The position numbers and the translations under genes are program-made. The notes below the pieces were generated by a model, which was given only the letters and a program-made list of their open reading frames with translations, searched no databases and was not told the origin of the DNA. Of a DNA stretch of 64,000 bases, positions 19,307 through 27,819 are shown in pieces. Source of the DNA: Actinoplanes sp040639655. Its GTDB lineage: Bacteria; Actinomycetota; Actinomycetes; Mycobacteriales; Micromonosporaceae. Within the stretch, counting starts at the first letter, position 1. Each line of letters opens with the position of its first letter. The DNA is taken from positions 99,161-163,160 of the forward strand of contig NZ_JBFAAI010000020.1 of assembly GCF_040639655.1 (NCBI RefSeq). The letters are read 5' to 3'.

Positions 19307-19350
19307 GATCGCCTCGACCCAGTTCTCTCGCGGTGATTAGGAGTACGTCG

Positions 19351-19704
19351 GTGGCGCTCGATCAGCAGTTGCTGGAGATTCTGGCCTGCCCGGACACGCA
19401 TCACGCGCCCCTCGAATACGACGCGGGTGCGCAGACTCTGACGTGCACCGAATGCGGCCGGATCTTCGAGATCCGGGACGACATCCCGATCCTGCTTCTC
19501 GACGAGGCGCGCGAGCCGGGATCGGCGTCGTCCCCCGCCGGCTCGTCCTCCACTTCCACTTCCGACGTGGAGGACGCGGGCTCGTCGGCCACATCCGGCT
19601 CCTCCGCCACCGGCGGCTCGTCGTCCACAACCGGCTCGTCGTCCACAACCGGCTCGTCGCCCACGGCCGGCTCGTCCGCCACTTCCGGTGAGGAGAACAA
19701 GTGA
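19351..19704 (+). CDS. Trm112-like zinc-ribbon protein with a Ser/Thr/Gly-rich tail
   Basis: 117 residues from a GTG with TAGGAG seven bases upstream. Residues 1-50 match the Trm112 family (LLEILACPDTHHAPL, LTCTECGRIFEIRDDIPILL) but the first CxxC has only one cysteine, so just three of four metal ligands are visible. The remaining 60 or more residues are low complexity (SSSTTG, SSATSG), encoded partly by an 18-base tandem repeat near 19611-19650. Trm112-like genes are conserved between manB and the SIS gene in actinobacteria; the long tail is unusual. The stop codon overlaps the next start. Confidence 0.78.
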   Translation: MALDQQLLEILACPDTHHAPLEYDAGAQTLTCTECGRIFEIRDDIPILLLDEAREPGSASSPAGSSSTSTSDVEDAGSSATSGSSATGGSSSTTGSSSTTGSSPTAGSSATSGEENK

Positions 19705-20930
19705 TGGCCGGCCCACTGAGCGGCTCCGCGGGAGTCAACGGGCACCGCATCGCCGACGAGTCGCTGCTCAACGACGAGAAGTCGATGCTCGCCAACGACC
19801 CGGGCGGCATGCTGCGGGCCACCGCCTCGGCGGGCGCCCAGGTGCGCGAGGCCGCGGCGCTGGCCGCCGAGGTCGACCTCAGCATGCTCGCCGACGAGGG
19901 CCGGCCACGCGCCGTCGTGGTCGCCGGCATCGGCACCGCCGGTCTCACCGGTAGCATCCTGTCCACCGTCGCCGGCCCGCGCTGCCCGGTACCGATCATC
20001 GGCCACCGCAGCGCCGGCGTGCCCGGCTGGGTCGGTGCGGCCGATGTCGTGATCGCGGTCTCCGCCTCCGGCCGCAGCCCGGAGGCCCTAGCCGCGGCTG
20101 AGGCAGCCGCCCGCCGCGGCGCCCGGCTGGTCGCCATCGGCAACCCGGGTTCCGACCTGGAAGCGCTTGCCGAACGCGCCCGTGCGCCGTTCATCGGTGT
20201 CCCGCGCCGGGCCCCGGCCCGGGCCACTCTCTGGGGCCTGACCATCCCGGTGCTGTTCGCCGGGCGCGCGCTGGGCCTCGCCAAGCTGGCCGAGGCGGAC
20301 ATCGCCGAGACCGCCATGCGGCTGGACGCCGACGCGGAGCGGTGCCGTCCCGGGGCCGACTCGTTCGTCAACCCGGCCAAGGAGCTGGCCCTCGGGCTGG
20401 CCGGCTCGGTGCCGATCGTCTGGGGCTCCTCGCCGCTGGCCACGGTCGCCGCCCGGCGGTTCGCCGACACGCTGGCCGCCAACGCCCGCTACCCGGTGAT
20501 GGCCGGCGCGCTCGGCGAGGCCGGCCGGGGACGGGTGGGTCTGCTCGACGGCGTGTTCGGCGGGCTGGCCGAGACCTCGCGGGACATCTTCGCCGACCCG
20601 GACGACGACGCCGACGAGGAGCGGACCCGGCTCCGGCTCGTGGTGTTCCGGGACGGCGGGCTCAACCCGGAGGACGACGCGGACGAGCCGGTGGCCGTCG
20701 AGGAGCGGCGTGCCGACGCCATCCAGACGCTCGCCGAACGGCGTGGGGTGCGCTGCGACGTGCTCACGGCCGAGGGCGGTTCGTCGCTGGAGCGGCTGGC
20801 CTCGCTGGTCGCGGTGCCCGACTACGCTTCGCTCTACCTGGCGCTCGCGCACGGCCTCGACCCGATGGCGGTGCCGGCGATCAGCGAGATGAAGGAGCTC
20901 TCCAACCCCGTCCCGGAGGGCCTCCAGTAA
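19704..20930 (+). CDS. TobH-type SIS-domain phosphosugar isomerase-like protein
   Basis: 408 residues from an ATG that overlaps the preceding TGA, AGGAGA seven bases upstream. Carries a SIS domain (VVVAGIGTAGLTGS, AVSASGRSPEAL) and a C-terminal phosphoglucose/phosphomannose-isomerase-like half. Orthologous in position to mycobacterial Rv3256c, between manB and manA. It probably handles a hexose-6-phosphate, but the reaction is not defined by the sequence. Confidence 0.85.
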   Translation: MAGPLSGSAGVNGHRIADESLLNDEKSMLANDPGGMLRATASAGAQVREAAALAAEVDLSMLADEGRPRAVVVAGIGTAGLTGSILSTVAGPRCPVPIIGHRSAGVPGWVGAADVVIAVSASGRSPEALAAAEAAARRGARLVAIGNPGSDLEALAERARAPFIGVPRRAPARATLWGLTIPVLFAGRALGLAKLAEADIAETAMRLDADAERCRPGADSFVNPAKELALGLAGSVPIVWGSSPLATVAARRFADTLAANARYPVMAGALGEAGRGRVGLLDGVFGGLAETSRDIFADPDDDADEERTRLRLVVFRDGGLNPEDDADEPVAVEERRADAIQTLAERRGVRCDVLTAEGGSSLERLASLVAVPDYASLYLALAHGLDPMAVPAISEMKELSNPVPEGLQ

Positions 20931-20966
20931 CCGCGGAAGTGGCTGCCAACTGCTAATTTGCCGGGT

Positions 20967-22154
20967 ATGACCGTGTATCCGTTGACCGGAGTCATCCGGC
21001 CGTATGCCTGGGGTTCCCGGACCGCGATCGCCGGGCTGCAGGGCCGTCCCACCCCCACCGAGGGGCCCGAGGCGGAACTGTGGCTCGGCGCGCATCCCGG
21101 CGACCCGTCCACCGTGCCGGGGCCGGACGGGCCGATCGACCTGATCCGGCTGATCGACGGTGACCCGGCCGGACAGCTCGGCGACGACGTCGTGCGTACC
21201 TTCGGGACACGGTTGCCGTACCTGATGAAGGTCCTGGCCGCCGCCGCACCACTGTCGCTGCAGGCCCACCCCGACGCGGAGTACGCGAAACAGGCGTACG
21301 CCCGTCAGGAGGCCGATCCGGCCGCACCCAAGAACTACACCGACGCGCACCACAAGCCCGAGATGCTGGTGGCGCTCACGCCGTTCGAGGCACTCTGCGG
21401 CTTCCGGAGCCCGGCGGTCGCGGCCGCGGTGATCAGCGAGTTCAAGCTTCCCCGGCTCGAGCCCGTGGTGACCGCCCTGCACGGCGGTGACCTGGCCGAG
21501 GCGGTCCGGCTCCTGCTGACCTGGCCCTCCGACGATCGGAAGGCGCTGATCGACGACGTGGTCACCACGGCACGTGCCATCCCGGCCGGGCACGCGCACG
21601 CCGACTCGTTCCGCCTCGCCACCGACCTGGCCGGCCACTACCCGGGCGATCCGGGCGTACTGGTCGCCCTGCTGCTCAACCTGGTCCGGCTGGCTCCCGG
21701 CCAGGCCATCTGGATGCCGGCCGGCAACCTGCACGCGTACCTCAGTGGTCTCGGCGTCGAGCTGATGGCGGCCAGCGACAACGTGCTGCGCGGCGGGCTC
21801 ACCCCGAAACGGGTGGACGTCGACGAGCTGCTGCGGGTGCTACGCTTCGAGGTCCTTGACGATCCGCTGCTGCCCGCCACCACGGTGGAGCCGGGCGTGG
21901 AAACCTGGACGGTGCCGGTGGGTGACTTCGTCCTCTACCGGATCGAGCTGGACGGCACGCGCCCGCCGATCGAGGTGCCCGCCCGCGGCCCGCGCATCGT
22001 CCTGTGCACCGAGGGCACGGTGTTCGCCGGTCAGAGTGAGGACGGCACACCGGTCGAGCTGGGCCCGGGCACGGCGGCGTACGTGCCGGCCGGCGCCGGG
22101 GCGATCAAGGTGGCCGGCACCGGTCGGCTCTTCGTCGCGGCGGTCCCTGCCTGA
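20967..22154 (+). CDS. manA: Mannose-6-phosphate isomerase, class I
   Basis: 395 residues. Zinc-dependent cupin isomerase converting fructose-6-phosphate to mannose-6-phosphate, the entry step of GDP-mannose synthesis. Motifs: RPYAWGSRTAI at the N-terminus, LWLGAHPGDPS, LQAHPD with zinc ligands, HHKPEMLVALTPFEALCGF with further ligands, and MPAGNLHAYL. An in-frame TTG nine bases upstream is a less likely start. Confidence 0.94.
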   Translation: MTVYPLTGVIRPYAWGSRTAIAGLQGRPTPTEGPEAELWLGAHPGDPSTVPGPDGPIDLIRLIDGDPAGQLGDDVVRTFGTRLPYLMKVLAAAAPLSLQAHPDAEYAKQAYARQEADPAAPKNYTDAHHKPEMLVALTPFEALCGFRSPAVAAAVISEFKLPRLEPVVTALHGGDLAEAVRLLLTWPSDDRKALIDDVVTTARAIPAGHAHADSFRLATDLAGHYPGDPGVLVALLLNLVRLAPGQAIWMPAGNLHAYLSGLGVELMAASDNVLRGGLTPKRVDVDELLRVLRFEVLDDPLLPATTVEPGVETWTVPVGDFVLYRIELDGTRPPIEVPARGPRIVLCTEGTVFAGQSEDGTPVELGPGTAAYVPAGAGAIKVAGTGRLFVAAVPA

Positions 22155-22232
22155 CAGCTCCGGGCCGGCCCCGCACGGTGGCCCGACGTAACCGTCTGTC
22201 CAGCATTTGTGCCCGAAATTTCTGCAAATAAC

Positions 22233-22261
22233 TTGACATGATGGTTGCGGAGTGTGAATCT
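22233..22261 (+). promoter_or_regulatory. Orphan sigma-70-like promoter
   Basis: TTGACA at 22233-22238 matches the -35 consensus exactly; GAATCT at 22256-22261 is 17 bases downstream and keeps the A2 and T6 of the -10 element. The surrounding 22195-22262 is strikingly AT-rich for this genome. Predicted transcription start is about 22268, in a stretch with no ORF. Confidence 0.6.
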
Positions 22262-22267
22262 AAGAGT

Positions 22268-22370
22268 ACGCAGCGTCATTGGTGATCGGGGGGTCCCACG
22301 GACGCGCGCGGTACCAAACCGGGGGGATGAACGGGGCGGCGGGTTTCGACCTGTCGCCCCGTTCGCTATC
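22268..22370 (+). ncRNA. Candidate small RNA between manA and ahcY
   Basis: About 100 bases lie between a clear promoter (22233-22261) and a strong hairpin (22329-22364) with no supported ORF. The sequence has two GGGGGG runs, each followed by four bases and ACGG (around 22290 and 22321), a repeated element that might form a G-rich structure or bind another RNA. The opposite strand has matching CCCCCC runs, so I considered the 6C RNA family, but promoter direction and hairpin order do not fit convincingly. The rest of the gap 22155-22703 holds nothing else I can support. Confidence 0.45.
22329..22364 (+). terminator. Strong hairpin ending the candidate small RNA
   Basis: Perfect 10-bp stem GAACGGGGCG (22329-22338) with CGCCCCGTTC (22355-22364) and a 16-base loop. 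No T-run follows. Confidence 0.65.
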
Positions 22371-22703
22371 CCGGGCCGCCGGAAGTCGCGGAACCATCAC
22401 CTGAGTTCCACGGCGCCCCGGAACCGCAGGCAACAACTCCAGCAGCGTGGCGATTCGCGGTCCGCTCCACCCCGCACCTGACCACGCGAAACGCGGGACG
22501 TCTCGCCGGAAGTGGACGGGATCGGGGTGGCGGTGAGCGCGGCAGCCCGGGTGAGCCGACGCGTGCTCGTCGCGGGCGATCGGCACGGGACCGCGAAGGT
22601 GCGTTCGAAGGGCGCTTAGGTCGTACGAAACAAGGGGTTTGCGGCCTTTGATCGGCTTAGAGTGAACCGCTGCTTCGGATGCCGAGAACCCGGGAGTCCC
22701 GCC

Positions 22704-24155
22704 ATGACCACCACGCTCGCCGAGGGTGATTTCAAGGTCGCCGACCTGGCACTGGCCGCGTTCGGCCGCAAGGAGATCGAGCTGGCCGAGCACGAGATGC
22801 CCGGTCTGATGTCGCTGCGGGCGGAGTTCGGGGCGAAGCAGCCGCTGCGCGGAGCGCGGATCACCGGGTCGCTGCACATGACGATCCAGACCGCGGTGCT
22901 GATCGAGACGCTGACCGCGCTCGGTGCCCAGGTGCGCTGGGCCTCCTGCAACATCTTCTCGACGCAGGATCACGCGGCGGCGGCGATCGTCGTGGGGCGC
23001 GACGGTACGCCGGAGAAGCCGAGCGGGGTGCCGGTGTACGCCTGGAAGGGCGAGACGCTCGAGGAGTACTGGTGGTGCACCGAGAAGGTCCTGCTCTGGC
23101 CGGACGGTGAGGCGCCCAACATGATCCTCGACGACGGCGGTGACGCGACCCTGCTGGTGCACAAGGGCGCCGAGTTCGAGCGGGCCGGTGCGGTGCCGTC
23201 ACCGGAGACCGCGGACTCCGAGGAGTACGCGGTGATCCTCGGGCTTCTGGGGCGCAGCCTCAACGAGGACGGCAGGCGCTGGACCCGTACCGCGGCCGGG
23301 ATCAAGGGGGTCACCGAGGAGACCACCACCGGCGTGCACCGGCTGTACGAGATGCAGCAGGCTGGGACGCTGCTGTTCCCGGCGATCAACGTGAACGACT
23401 CGGTGACGAAGTCGAAGTTCGACAACAAGTACGGCTGCCGGCACTCGCTGATCGACGGCATCAACCGGGCCACCGACGTGCTGATCGGCGGCAAGGTGGC
23501 GGTCGTCCTCGGGTACGGCGACGTGGGCAAGGGCTGCGCCGAGTCGCTGCGCGGGCAGGGTGCCCGGGTGATCGTGACCGAAGTGGACCCGATCTGCGCG
23601 CTGCAGGCCGCGATGGACGGCTATCAGGTGGCGACGATCGACGACGTCGTGAGCTACGCGGACATCTTCGTCACGGCCACCGGCTGCTTCGACGTGATCA
23701 CCCATGAGCACATGGCCCGGATGAAGCATCAGGCCATCGTCGGCAACATCGGGCACTTCGACAACGAGATCGACATGGCAGGTCTCGCCCGCCGGGGTGA
23801 CGTGCAGCGGATCGTCATCAAGCCGCAGGTCGACGAGTGGCGCTTCGCCGACGGCCACTCGATCATCGTGCTGTCCGAGGGGCGTCTGCTGAATCTGGGC
23901 AACGCGACCGGTCATCCGTCGTTCGTGATGAGCAACAGCTTCTCGAACCAGACGATCGCGCAGATCGAGCTCTTCACCAAGACCGAGGAGTACCCCGTCG
24001 GGGTGTATGTGCTGCCGAAGATGCTGGACGAGAAGGTGGCCCGGCTGCACCTGGACGCGCTCGGGGTGAGGCTGACCGAACTCACCAAGGAGCAGGCCGC
24101 ATACCTGGGTATCGCGGTGGAGGGACCGTACAAGCCGGAGCACTACCGTTACTGA
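22704..24155 (+). CDS. ahcY: S-adenosylhomocysteine hydrolase
   Basis: 483 residues from an ATG with CGGGAG seven bases upstream. Splits S-adenosylhomocysteine into adenosine and homocysteine, relieving inhibition of methyltransferases. Signatures: SLHMTIQTAVLIETL, CNIFSTQDHAAAA, NNKYGCRHS, NAD-binding GYGDVGKGCAESLRGQG, GNIGHFDNEID and the C-terminal KPEHYRY. The central insertion found in actinobacterial SahH is present. Genes of related metabolism (MTA phosphorylase) occur later in the window but are not linked. Confidence 0.97.
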   Translation: MTTTLAEGDFKVADLALAAFGRKEIELAEHEMPGLMSLRAEFGAKQPLRGARITGSLHMTIQTAVLIETLTALGAQVRWASCNIFSTQDHAAAAIVVGRDGTPEKPSGVPVYAWKGETLEEYWWCTEKVLLWPDGEAPNMILDDGGDATLLVHKGAEFERAGAVPSPETADSEEYAVILGLLGRSLNEDGRRWTRTAAGIKGVTEETTTGVHRLYEMQQAGTLLFPAINVNDSVTKSKFDNKYGCRHSLIDGINRATDVLIGGKVAVVLGYGDVGKGCAESLRGQGARVIVTEVDPICALQAAMDGYQVATIDDVVSYADIFVTATGCFDVITHEHMARMKHQAIVGNIGHFDNEIDMAGLARRGDVQRIVIKPQVDEWRFADGHSIIVLSEGRLLNLGNATGHPSFVMSNSFSNQTIAQIELFTKTEEYPVGVYVLPKMLDEKVARLHLDALGVRLTELTKEQAAYLGIAVEGPYKPEHYRY

Positions 24156-24161
24156 GAAACC

Positions 24162-24192
24162 TGCAAGTGCATAGACCGTTGTGCAACTTGCA
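24162..24192. promoter_or_regulatory. Inverted repeat upstream of the XRE regulator, likely autoregulatory operator
   Basis: TGCAAGTGCA (24162-24171) and TGCAACTTGCA (24182-24192) are near-complementary arms; their centres are about two helical turns apart. The right arm is itself almost palindromic and touches the predicted translation start of the regulator. This suggests binding by the regulator itself (inference). Confidence 0.5.
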
Positions 24193-24198
24193 AAAGAT

Positions 24199-25059
24199 AT
24201 GGTTGTTCGCGTGGCGAGGCCGACATCCACAGCGCGCCGGGAGCTGGGCGGTGAACTGCGCCGGCTCCGCGGTGAGCGCCGCGCTGTCGATGTGGCGACG
24301 GCCCTGGGCTGGTCGGAGTCGAAGCTCAGCCGGATCGAGACGGCACACACCGGCATCAGCGAGCCGGACCTGGACCGGTTGCTCACCCTCTACGGCGTCG
24401 CGGTCGAGGATCGTGGGCGGCTGCGCGACCTGGCCCGGCGCGGGCGGGCGCGGGCCTGGTGGACGCCGTACCGGTCGTCGGTGCCGGACCCGTACGACGA
24501 GTATCTGACCCTGGAGTCCGAGGCGGTCCGGATCTTCGAGTGGGAGGCGCAGGTGGTTCCGGGCCTGCTGCAGACCGATGAGTACGCCCGCGCCGTGATC
24601 GAGACCGGCGCGGACATCGACGACTCGGCGGTCATCCAGCGCCGGCTCGCGCTGCGGATGGGCCGGCAGAACACGCTGAGCCGGGTGCCGCCGCCGCAGT
24701 TGCGGATCGTCATCGACGAAGGGGTCCTGCTGCGCCAGATCGGCGGGCCGGACGTGCAGCGCCGGCAGCTGAACCGGCTCTACGAGGCGAGCAGCCGGCC
24801 CGGCGTGGACCTGCAGGTCCTGCCGTTCCAGGCGGGCGCGCACGCCGGACTGATCGAGTCCTTCATGGTGCTGGAATTCGCGCCGGGGACCAGGGCGCCC
24901 GTGGTGCACATCGAAGGGCTGACCGGCGGCCTCTTCCGGGTGAAGCCAGAGGAGATCGACGTGTACCGGGACGCCTTCGATGACCTGCAGGAACGCTCAT
25001 TGTCGCCAGAAGAGAGCCGAACGGCCATCGCTGAGACGAGGGATCGGGTCGGCCGTTGA
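24199..25059 (+). CDS. XRE-family regulator with DUF5753 domain
   Basis: About 286 residues. An N-terminal helix-turn-helix (LRRLRGERRAVDVATALGWSESKLSRIE) is followed by the DUF5753 domain (YLTLESEAVRIFEWEAQVVPGLLQT, RRLALRMGRQ, LQVLPF). Family members occur in large numbers in actinomycetes and pair with a DUF397 gene, as here 50 bases downstream. In Streptomyces such pairs influence development and antibiotic production and some have been proposed to act as toxin-antitoxin-like sets. GTG codons at 24181 and 24211 are alternative starts. Confidence 0.9.
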   Translation: MVVRVARPTSTARRELGGELRRLRGERRAVDVATALGWSESKLSRIETAHTGISEPDLDRLLTLYGVAVEDRGRLRDLARRGRARAWWTPYRSSVPDPYDEYLTLESEAVRIFEWEAQVVPGLLQTDEYARAVIETGADIDDSAVIQRRLALRMGRQNTLSRVPPPQLRIVIDEGVLLRQIGGPDVQRRQLNRLYEASSRPGVDLQVLPFQAGAHAGLIESFMVLEFAPGTRAPVVHIEGLTGGLFRVKPEEIDVYRDAFDDLQERSLSPEESRTAIAETRDRVGR

Positions 25060-25109
25060 GTCCTTGCCGTGGGGTCCAATGGAGAAGCATTCCACGGAAG
25101 GAGATGATC

Positions 25110-25313
25110 ATGAAGGACATCACGCTGACCTGGCGTAAAAGCAGCCGCAGTGGCGCTGCCGGGCATTGCGTCGAAGTCGCCGGAGCGCCGTCGACGGTGC
25201 TGGTGCGCGACTCGAAGGACGTGACCGGACCGGTGCTCAGGTTCGGAGCCCCGGACTGGACCGGCTTCCTCGCCGGAGTCCGTGCAGGGGAGTTCGACCG
25301 GCCCAGCGCGTGA
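25110..25313 (+). CDS. DUF397 small protein, partner of the XRE regulator
   Basis: 67 residues starting MKDITLTWRKSSRSG, with GGAAGGAG six bases upstream; an ATG six bases earlier is possible. The DUF397 pattern is W-x-KSSRS, then CVEVA, VLVRDSKD and a C-terminal W-x-x-F (DWTGFLAGVR). Its partner is the XRE/DUF5753 protein just upstream, with which it probably interacts. A strong terminator follows. Confidence 0.9.
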   Translation: MKDITLTWRKSSRSGAAGHCVEVAGAPSTVLVRDSKDVTGPVLRFGAPDWTGFLAGVRAGEFDRPSA

Positions 25314-25333
25314 TCACACCCTGATCGCACGCC

Positions 25334-25366
25334 ACGGGCGGTCCCGGACCGGGACCGCCCGTTTTT
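25334..25366 (+). terminator. Intrinsic terminator after the XRE/DUF397 pair
   Basis: Perfect 12-bp stem ACGGGCGGTCCC (25334-25345) with GGGACCGCCCGT (25351-25362), five-base loop and a TTTTT tail. Confidence 0.9.
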
Positions 25367-25438
25367 CCGTCCCAGTAGTAGGCTCCCGGGGCAAGATCGG
25401 CCCCCAGGTAACGCGAAGACCGGGAGGACAGTGCAATA

Positions 25439-26137
25439 TTGGACCGCATGAGAGCCCGGGTACTCGTCGTCGATGACGACCCAGCGTTGGCCGAGATGCT
25501 CGGCATCGTCCTGCGAAGCGAAGGCTTCCTGCCCTCTTTCGTGGCGGACGGTGAACGAGCCCTGGCCGCCTTCCGGGAGAACCGCCCCGACATAGTGCTG
25601 CTCGACCTGATGCTTCCGGGCATGAGCGGGATCGACGTGGCACGGGCGATCCGGGCCGAGTCCGGCATCCCGATCGTCATGCTGACCGCCAAGAGCGACA
25701 CCGTGGACGTGGTGCTCGGCCTGGAGTCCGGGGCCGACGACTACGTGGTGAAGCCGTTCAAGCCCAAGGAGCTGGTGGCCCGGATGCGGGCCAGGCTGCG
25801 CCGGGGTGAGGACGCCGCGCCGGAGACGCTGACCATAGGGCCACCCGGTAACCAGATCACCATCGACGTGCCGGCACACACCGTGTCCCGGGACGGCGAG
25901 GAGGTGAAACTGACGCCGCTGGAGTTCGACCTGCTGGTCGCCCTGGCCCGCAAGCCGCGTCAGGTCTTCACCCGCGAGGTGCTGCTGGAGCAGGTCTGGG
26001 GTTACCGGCACGCCGCCGACACCCGCCTGGTCAACGTGCACGTGCAGCGGCTGCGCGCCAAGATCGAACCGGATCCGGAGCGGCCGGAGATCATCCTGAC
26101 GGTCCGTGGTGTCGGCTACAAGGCGGGCACCGGCTGA
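25439..26137 (+). CDS. mtrA: Response regulator MtrA
   Basis: 232 residues. OmpR-type: receiver domain with acidic pocket at Asp12-Asp14, phosphoacceptor Asp56 in LLDLMLPG, and KPFKPKE; then a winged helix (LTPLEFDLLVALARKPRQVF, VHVQRLRAKIE). The TTG start gives an N-terminus MDRMRARVLVVDDD that parallels mycobacterial MtrA and has GGAGG eleven bases upstream; an ATG nine bases later is an alternative. MtrA with MtrB controls cell-wall and division genes in actinobacteria. Confidence 0.95.
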   Translation: MDRMRARVLVVDDDPALAEMLGIVLRSEGFLPSFVADGERALAAFRENRPDIVLLDLMLPGMSGIDVARAIRAESGIPIVMLTAKSDTVDVVLGLESGADDYVVKPFKPKELVARMRARLRRGEDAAPETLTIGPPGNQITIDVPAHTVSRDGEEVKLTPLEFDLLVALARKPRQVFTREVLLEQVWGYRHAADTRLVNVHVQRLRAKIEPDPERPEIILTVRGVGYKAGTG

Positions 26138-26166
26138 TCGCCCCGAGCGGCTAACCTTGCCGCGAG

Positions 26167-27819
26167 ATGCGTGCTCCTGCCTGGCTTCCGATGCCCCTGC
26201 GCCGTGCCCTCCGACTGGTGCGGCGCTGGTGGCGCCTGCTCGTCCGGCACCTGATGCGTTACACGGCGCCCGCCCGGCGGGCCTGGCGCCGTTCGCTCCA
26301 GCTGCGGGTGGTGGCGATCACTCTGGTCGCCTCCAGCCTGCTGGTCGGCACGTTCGGCGGCTTCATCGCCGACCGCAGTGCCGAGATCCTGCTGAAACGC
26401 GCCGAGGACGAGGCGCGCGCCGCGCTGACGACCAAGGTCAGATATGCGGAGGATCAGCTCACCCTCTACCCGCAGAGCCGTGACCCGGAGCTGCCGAGCG
26501 CGCTCAAGGACCTGGTCAACGAGCTGTTCGGCGGCGTGGCCTCGTCCCGGGGCGACTCGGTGATCTCGATCCGCGCCGACGGCTATCCCGACCTCTCGGC
26601 GGTCACCGTGCCGAACAACGTCGACCCGCGTGACCTGATCACTTCGGAGATGATCCGGGCGGTCTCCGGCGAGGGCGGCGGGGTCCGGCAACAGATCCGG
26701 ACCGCCGAGATCAACGGCCAGACCACCAAATACCTGGTGTACGGGTCACCGGTGCCCACCCGGTTCGGGCAGGTCGAGCTCTACTACATGGTTCCGCTGA
26801 CCAGCGAGGACCAGGACGCGAACCTGATGCGGACCACCGTGCTGGCCACCGGCCTGGCCCTGGTGATCCTGCTCGGTGTGGTGGCGGGCCTGGTGACCCG
26901 TCTGGTCGTCACCCCGGTCCGGGTCGCGGCCCGGACCGCGCAGCGGCTCTCGGCCGGCCTGCTCGACCAGCGGATGAAGGTGAACGGCGAGGACGACCTG
27001 GCCCTGCTGGCGGCCGCCTTCAACCAGATGGCGGCGAACCTGCAGCGGCAGATCGTGCGGCTCGAGGAGATGTCCCGCCTGCAGCGCAGGTTCACCTCGG
27101 ACGTGTCTCACGAACTTCGGACACCCTTGACCACCGTACGGATGGCCGCGGATCTGATCTTCTCCGAGCGGGAGGAGTTCGACCCGGCGGTGGCCCGCAG
27201 CGCCGAGCTGCTGCAGGCCGAGCTCGACCGCTTCGAGGAGCTGCTCACCGACCTGCTGGAGATCAGCCGGTTCGACGCCGGCTTCGCCGCGCTCGACGCC
27301 GAGCACACCGACCTGGTCCCGATCGTCGAGCGGGTGGCCGAGCGGCTCACCGGCCTGGCCGAGCGGGCCGGCGTCGAGCTGGAGCTCAACCTGCCGGACA
27401 CGCCGGTGATCGCCGAGGTCGACCCGCGGCGGGTGGAGCGGGTCCTGCGTAACCTGGTCGGTAACGCCGTCGAGCACGCCGAGGCGAAACCGGTGCTGAT
27501 CACCATGGCGACCGACGACGCGGCGGTGGCGGTCACCGTGCGCGATCACGGGATCGGCCTGAAGCCCGGTGAGGAGCGGCTGGTGTTCAACCGGTTCTGG
27601 CGGGCCGACCCGTCCCGGGCCCGGCAGACCGGCGGTACCGGCCTCGGGCTGTCCATCAGTGTGGAGGACGCCCGGTTGCACGGCGGCTGGCTGGAGGCGT
27701 GGGGCTCACCCGGTGAGGGCGCCCAGTTCCGGCTCACCCTGCCGGTGCGGGCGGGCGACCGGCTGGTGGCCGCGCCGCTGCCGCTGATTCCCCGGGACCG
27801 GACCGCGGAGGTGAGCTGA
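26167..27819 (+). CDS. mtrB: Sensor histidine kinase MtrB
   Basis: 550 residues. A basic cytoplasmic N-terminus, TM1 near residues 45-65, an extracellular sensor of about 150 residues, TM2 near 220-242, HAMP, then HisKA with phosphorylated His315 in SDVSHELRTPL and an ATPase domain (NLVGNAVEHA, DHGIGL, GGTGLGLSIS). Partner of MtrA 29 bases upstream; its TGA overlaps the lpqB ATG. The stimulus is not evident from sequence. Confidence 0.95.
   Translation: MRAPAWLPMPLRRALRLVRRWWRLLVRHLMRYTAPARRAWRRSLQLRVVAITLVASSLLVGTFGGFIADRSAEILLKRAEDEARAALTTKVRYAEDQLTLYPQSRDPELPSALKDLVNELFGGVASSRGDSVISIRADGYPDLSAVTVPNNVDPRDLITSEMIRAVSGEGGGVRQQIRTAEINGQTTKYLVYGSPVPTRFGQVELYYMVPLTSEDQDANLMRTTVLATGLALVILLGVVAGLVTRLVVTPVRVAARTAQRLSAGLLDQRMKVNGEDDLALLAAAFNQMAANLQRQIVRLEEMSRLQRRFTSDVSHELRTPLTTVRMAADLIFSEREEFDPAVARSAELLQAELDRFEELLTDLLEISRFDAGFAALDAEHTDLVPIVERVAERLTGLAERAGVELELNLPDTPVIAEVDPRRVERVLRNLVGNAVEHAEAKPVLITMATDDAAVAVTVRDHGIGLKPGEERLVFNRFWRADPSRARQTGGTGLGLSISVEDARLHGGWLEAWGSPGEGAQFRLTLPVRAGDRLVAAPLPLIPRDRTAEVS

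Noticed and set aside
22268..22370. Rfam 6C RNA on the minus strand
   Set aside because: Two C6 runs occur on that strand, but stable stems around them are not evident and the strong promoter points the other way.
22371..22703. SAH or SAM riboswitch upstream of ahcY
   Set aside because: I compared the leader with the remembered consensus and found no matching conserved core; only a plain ribosome site is visible.
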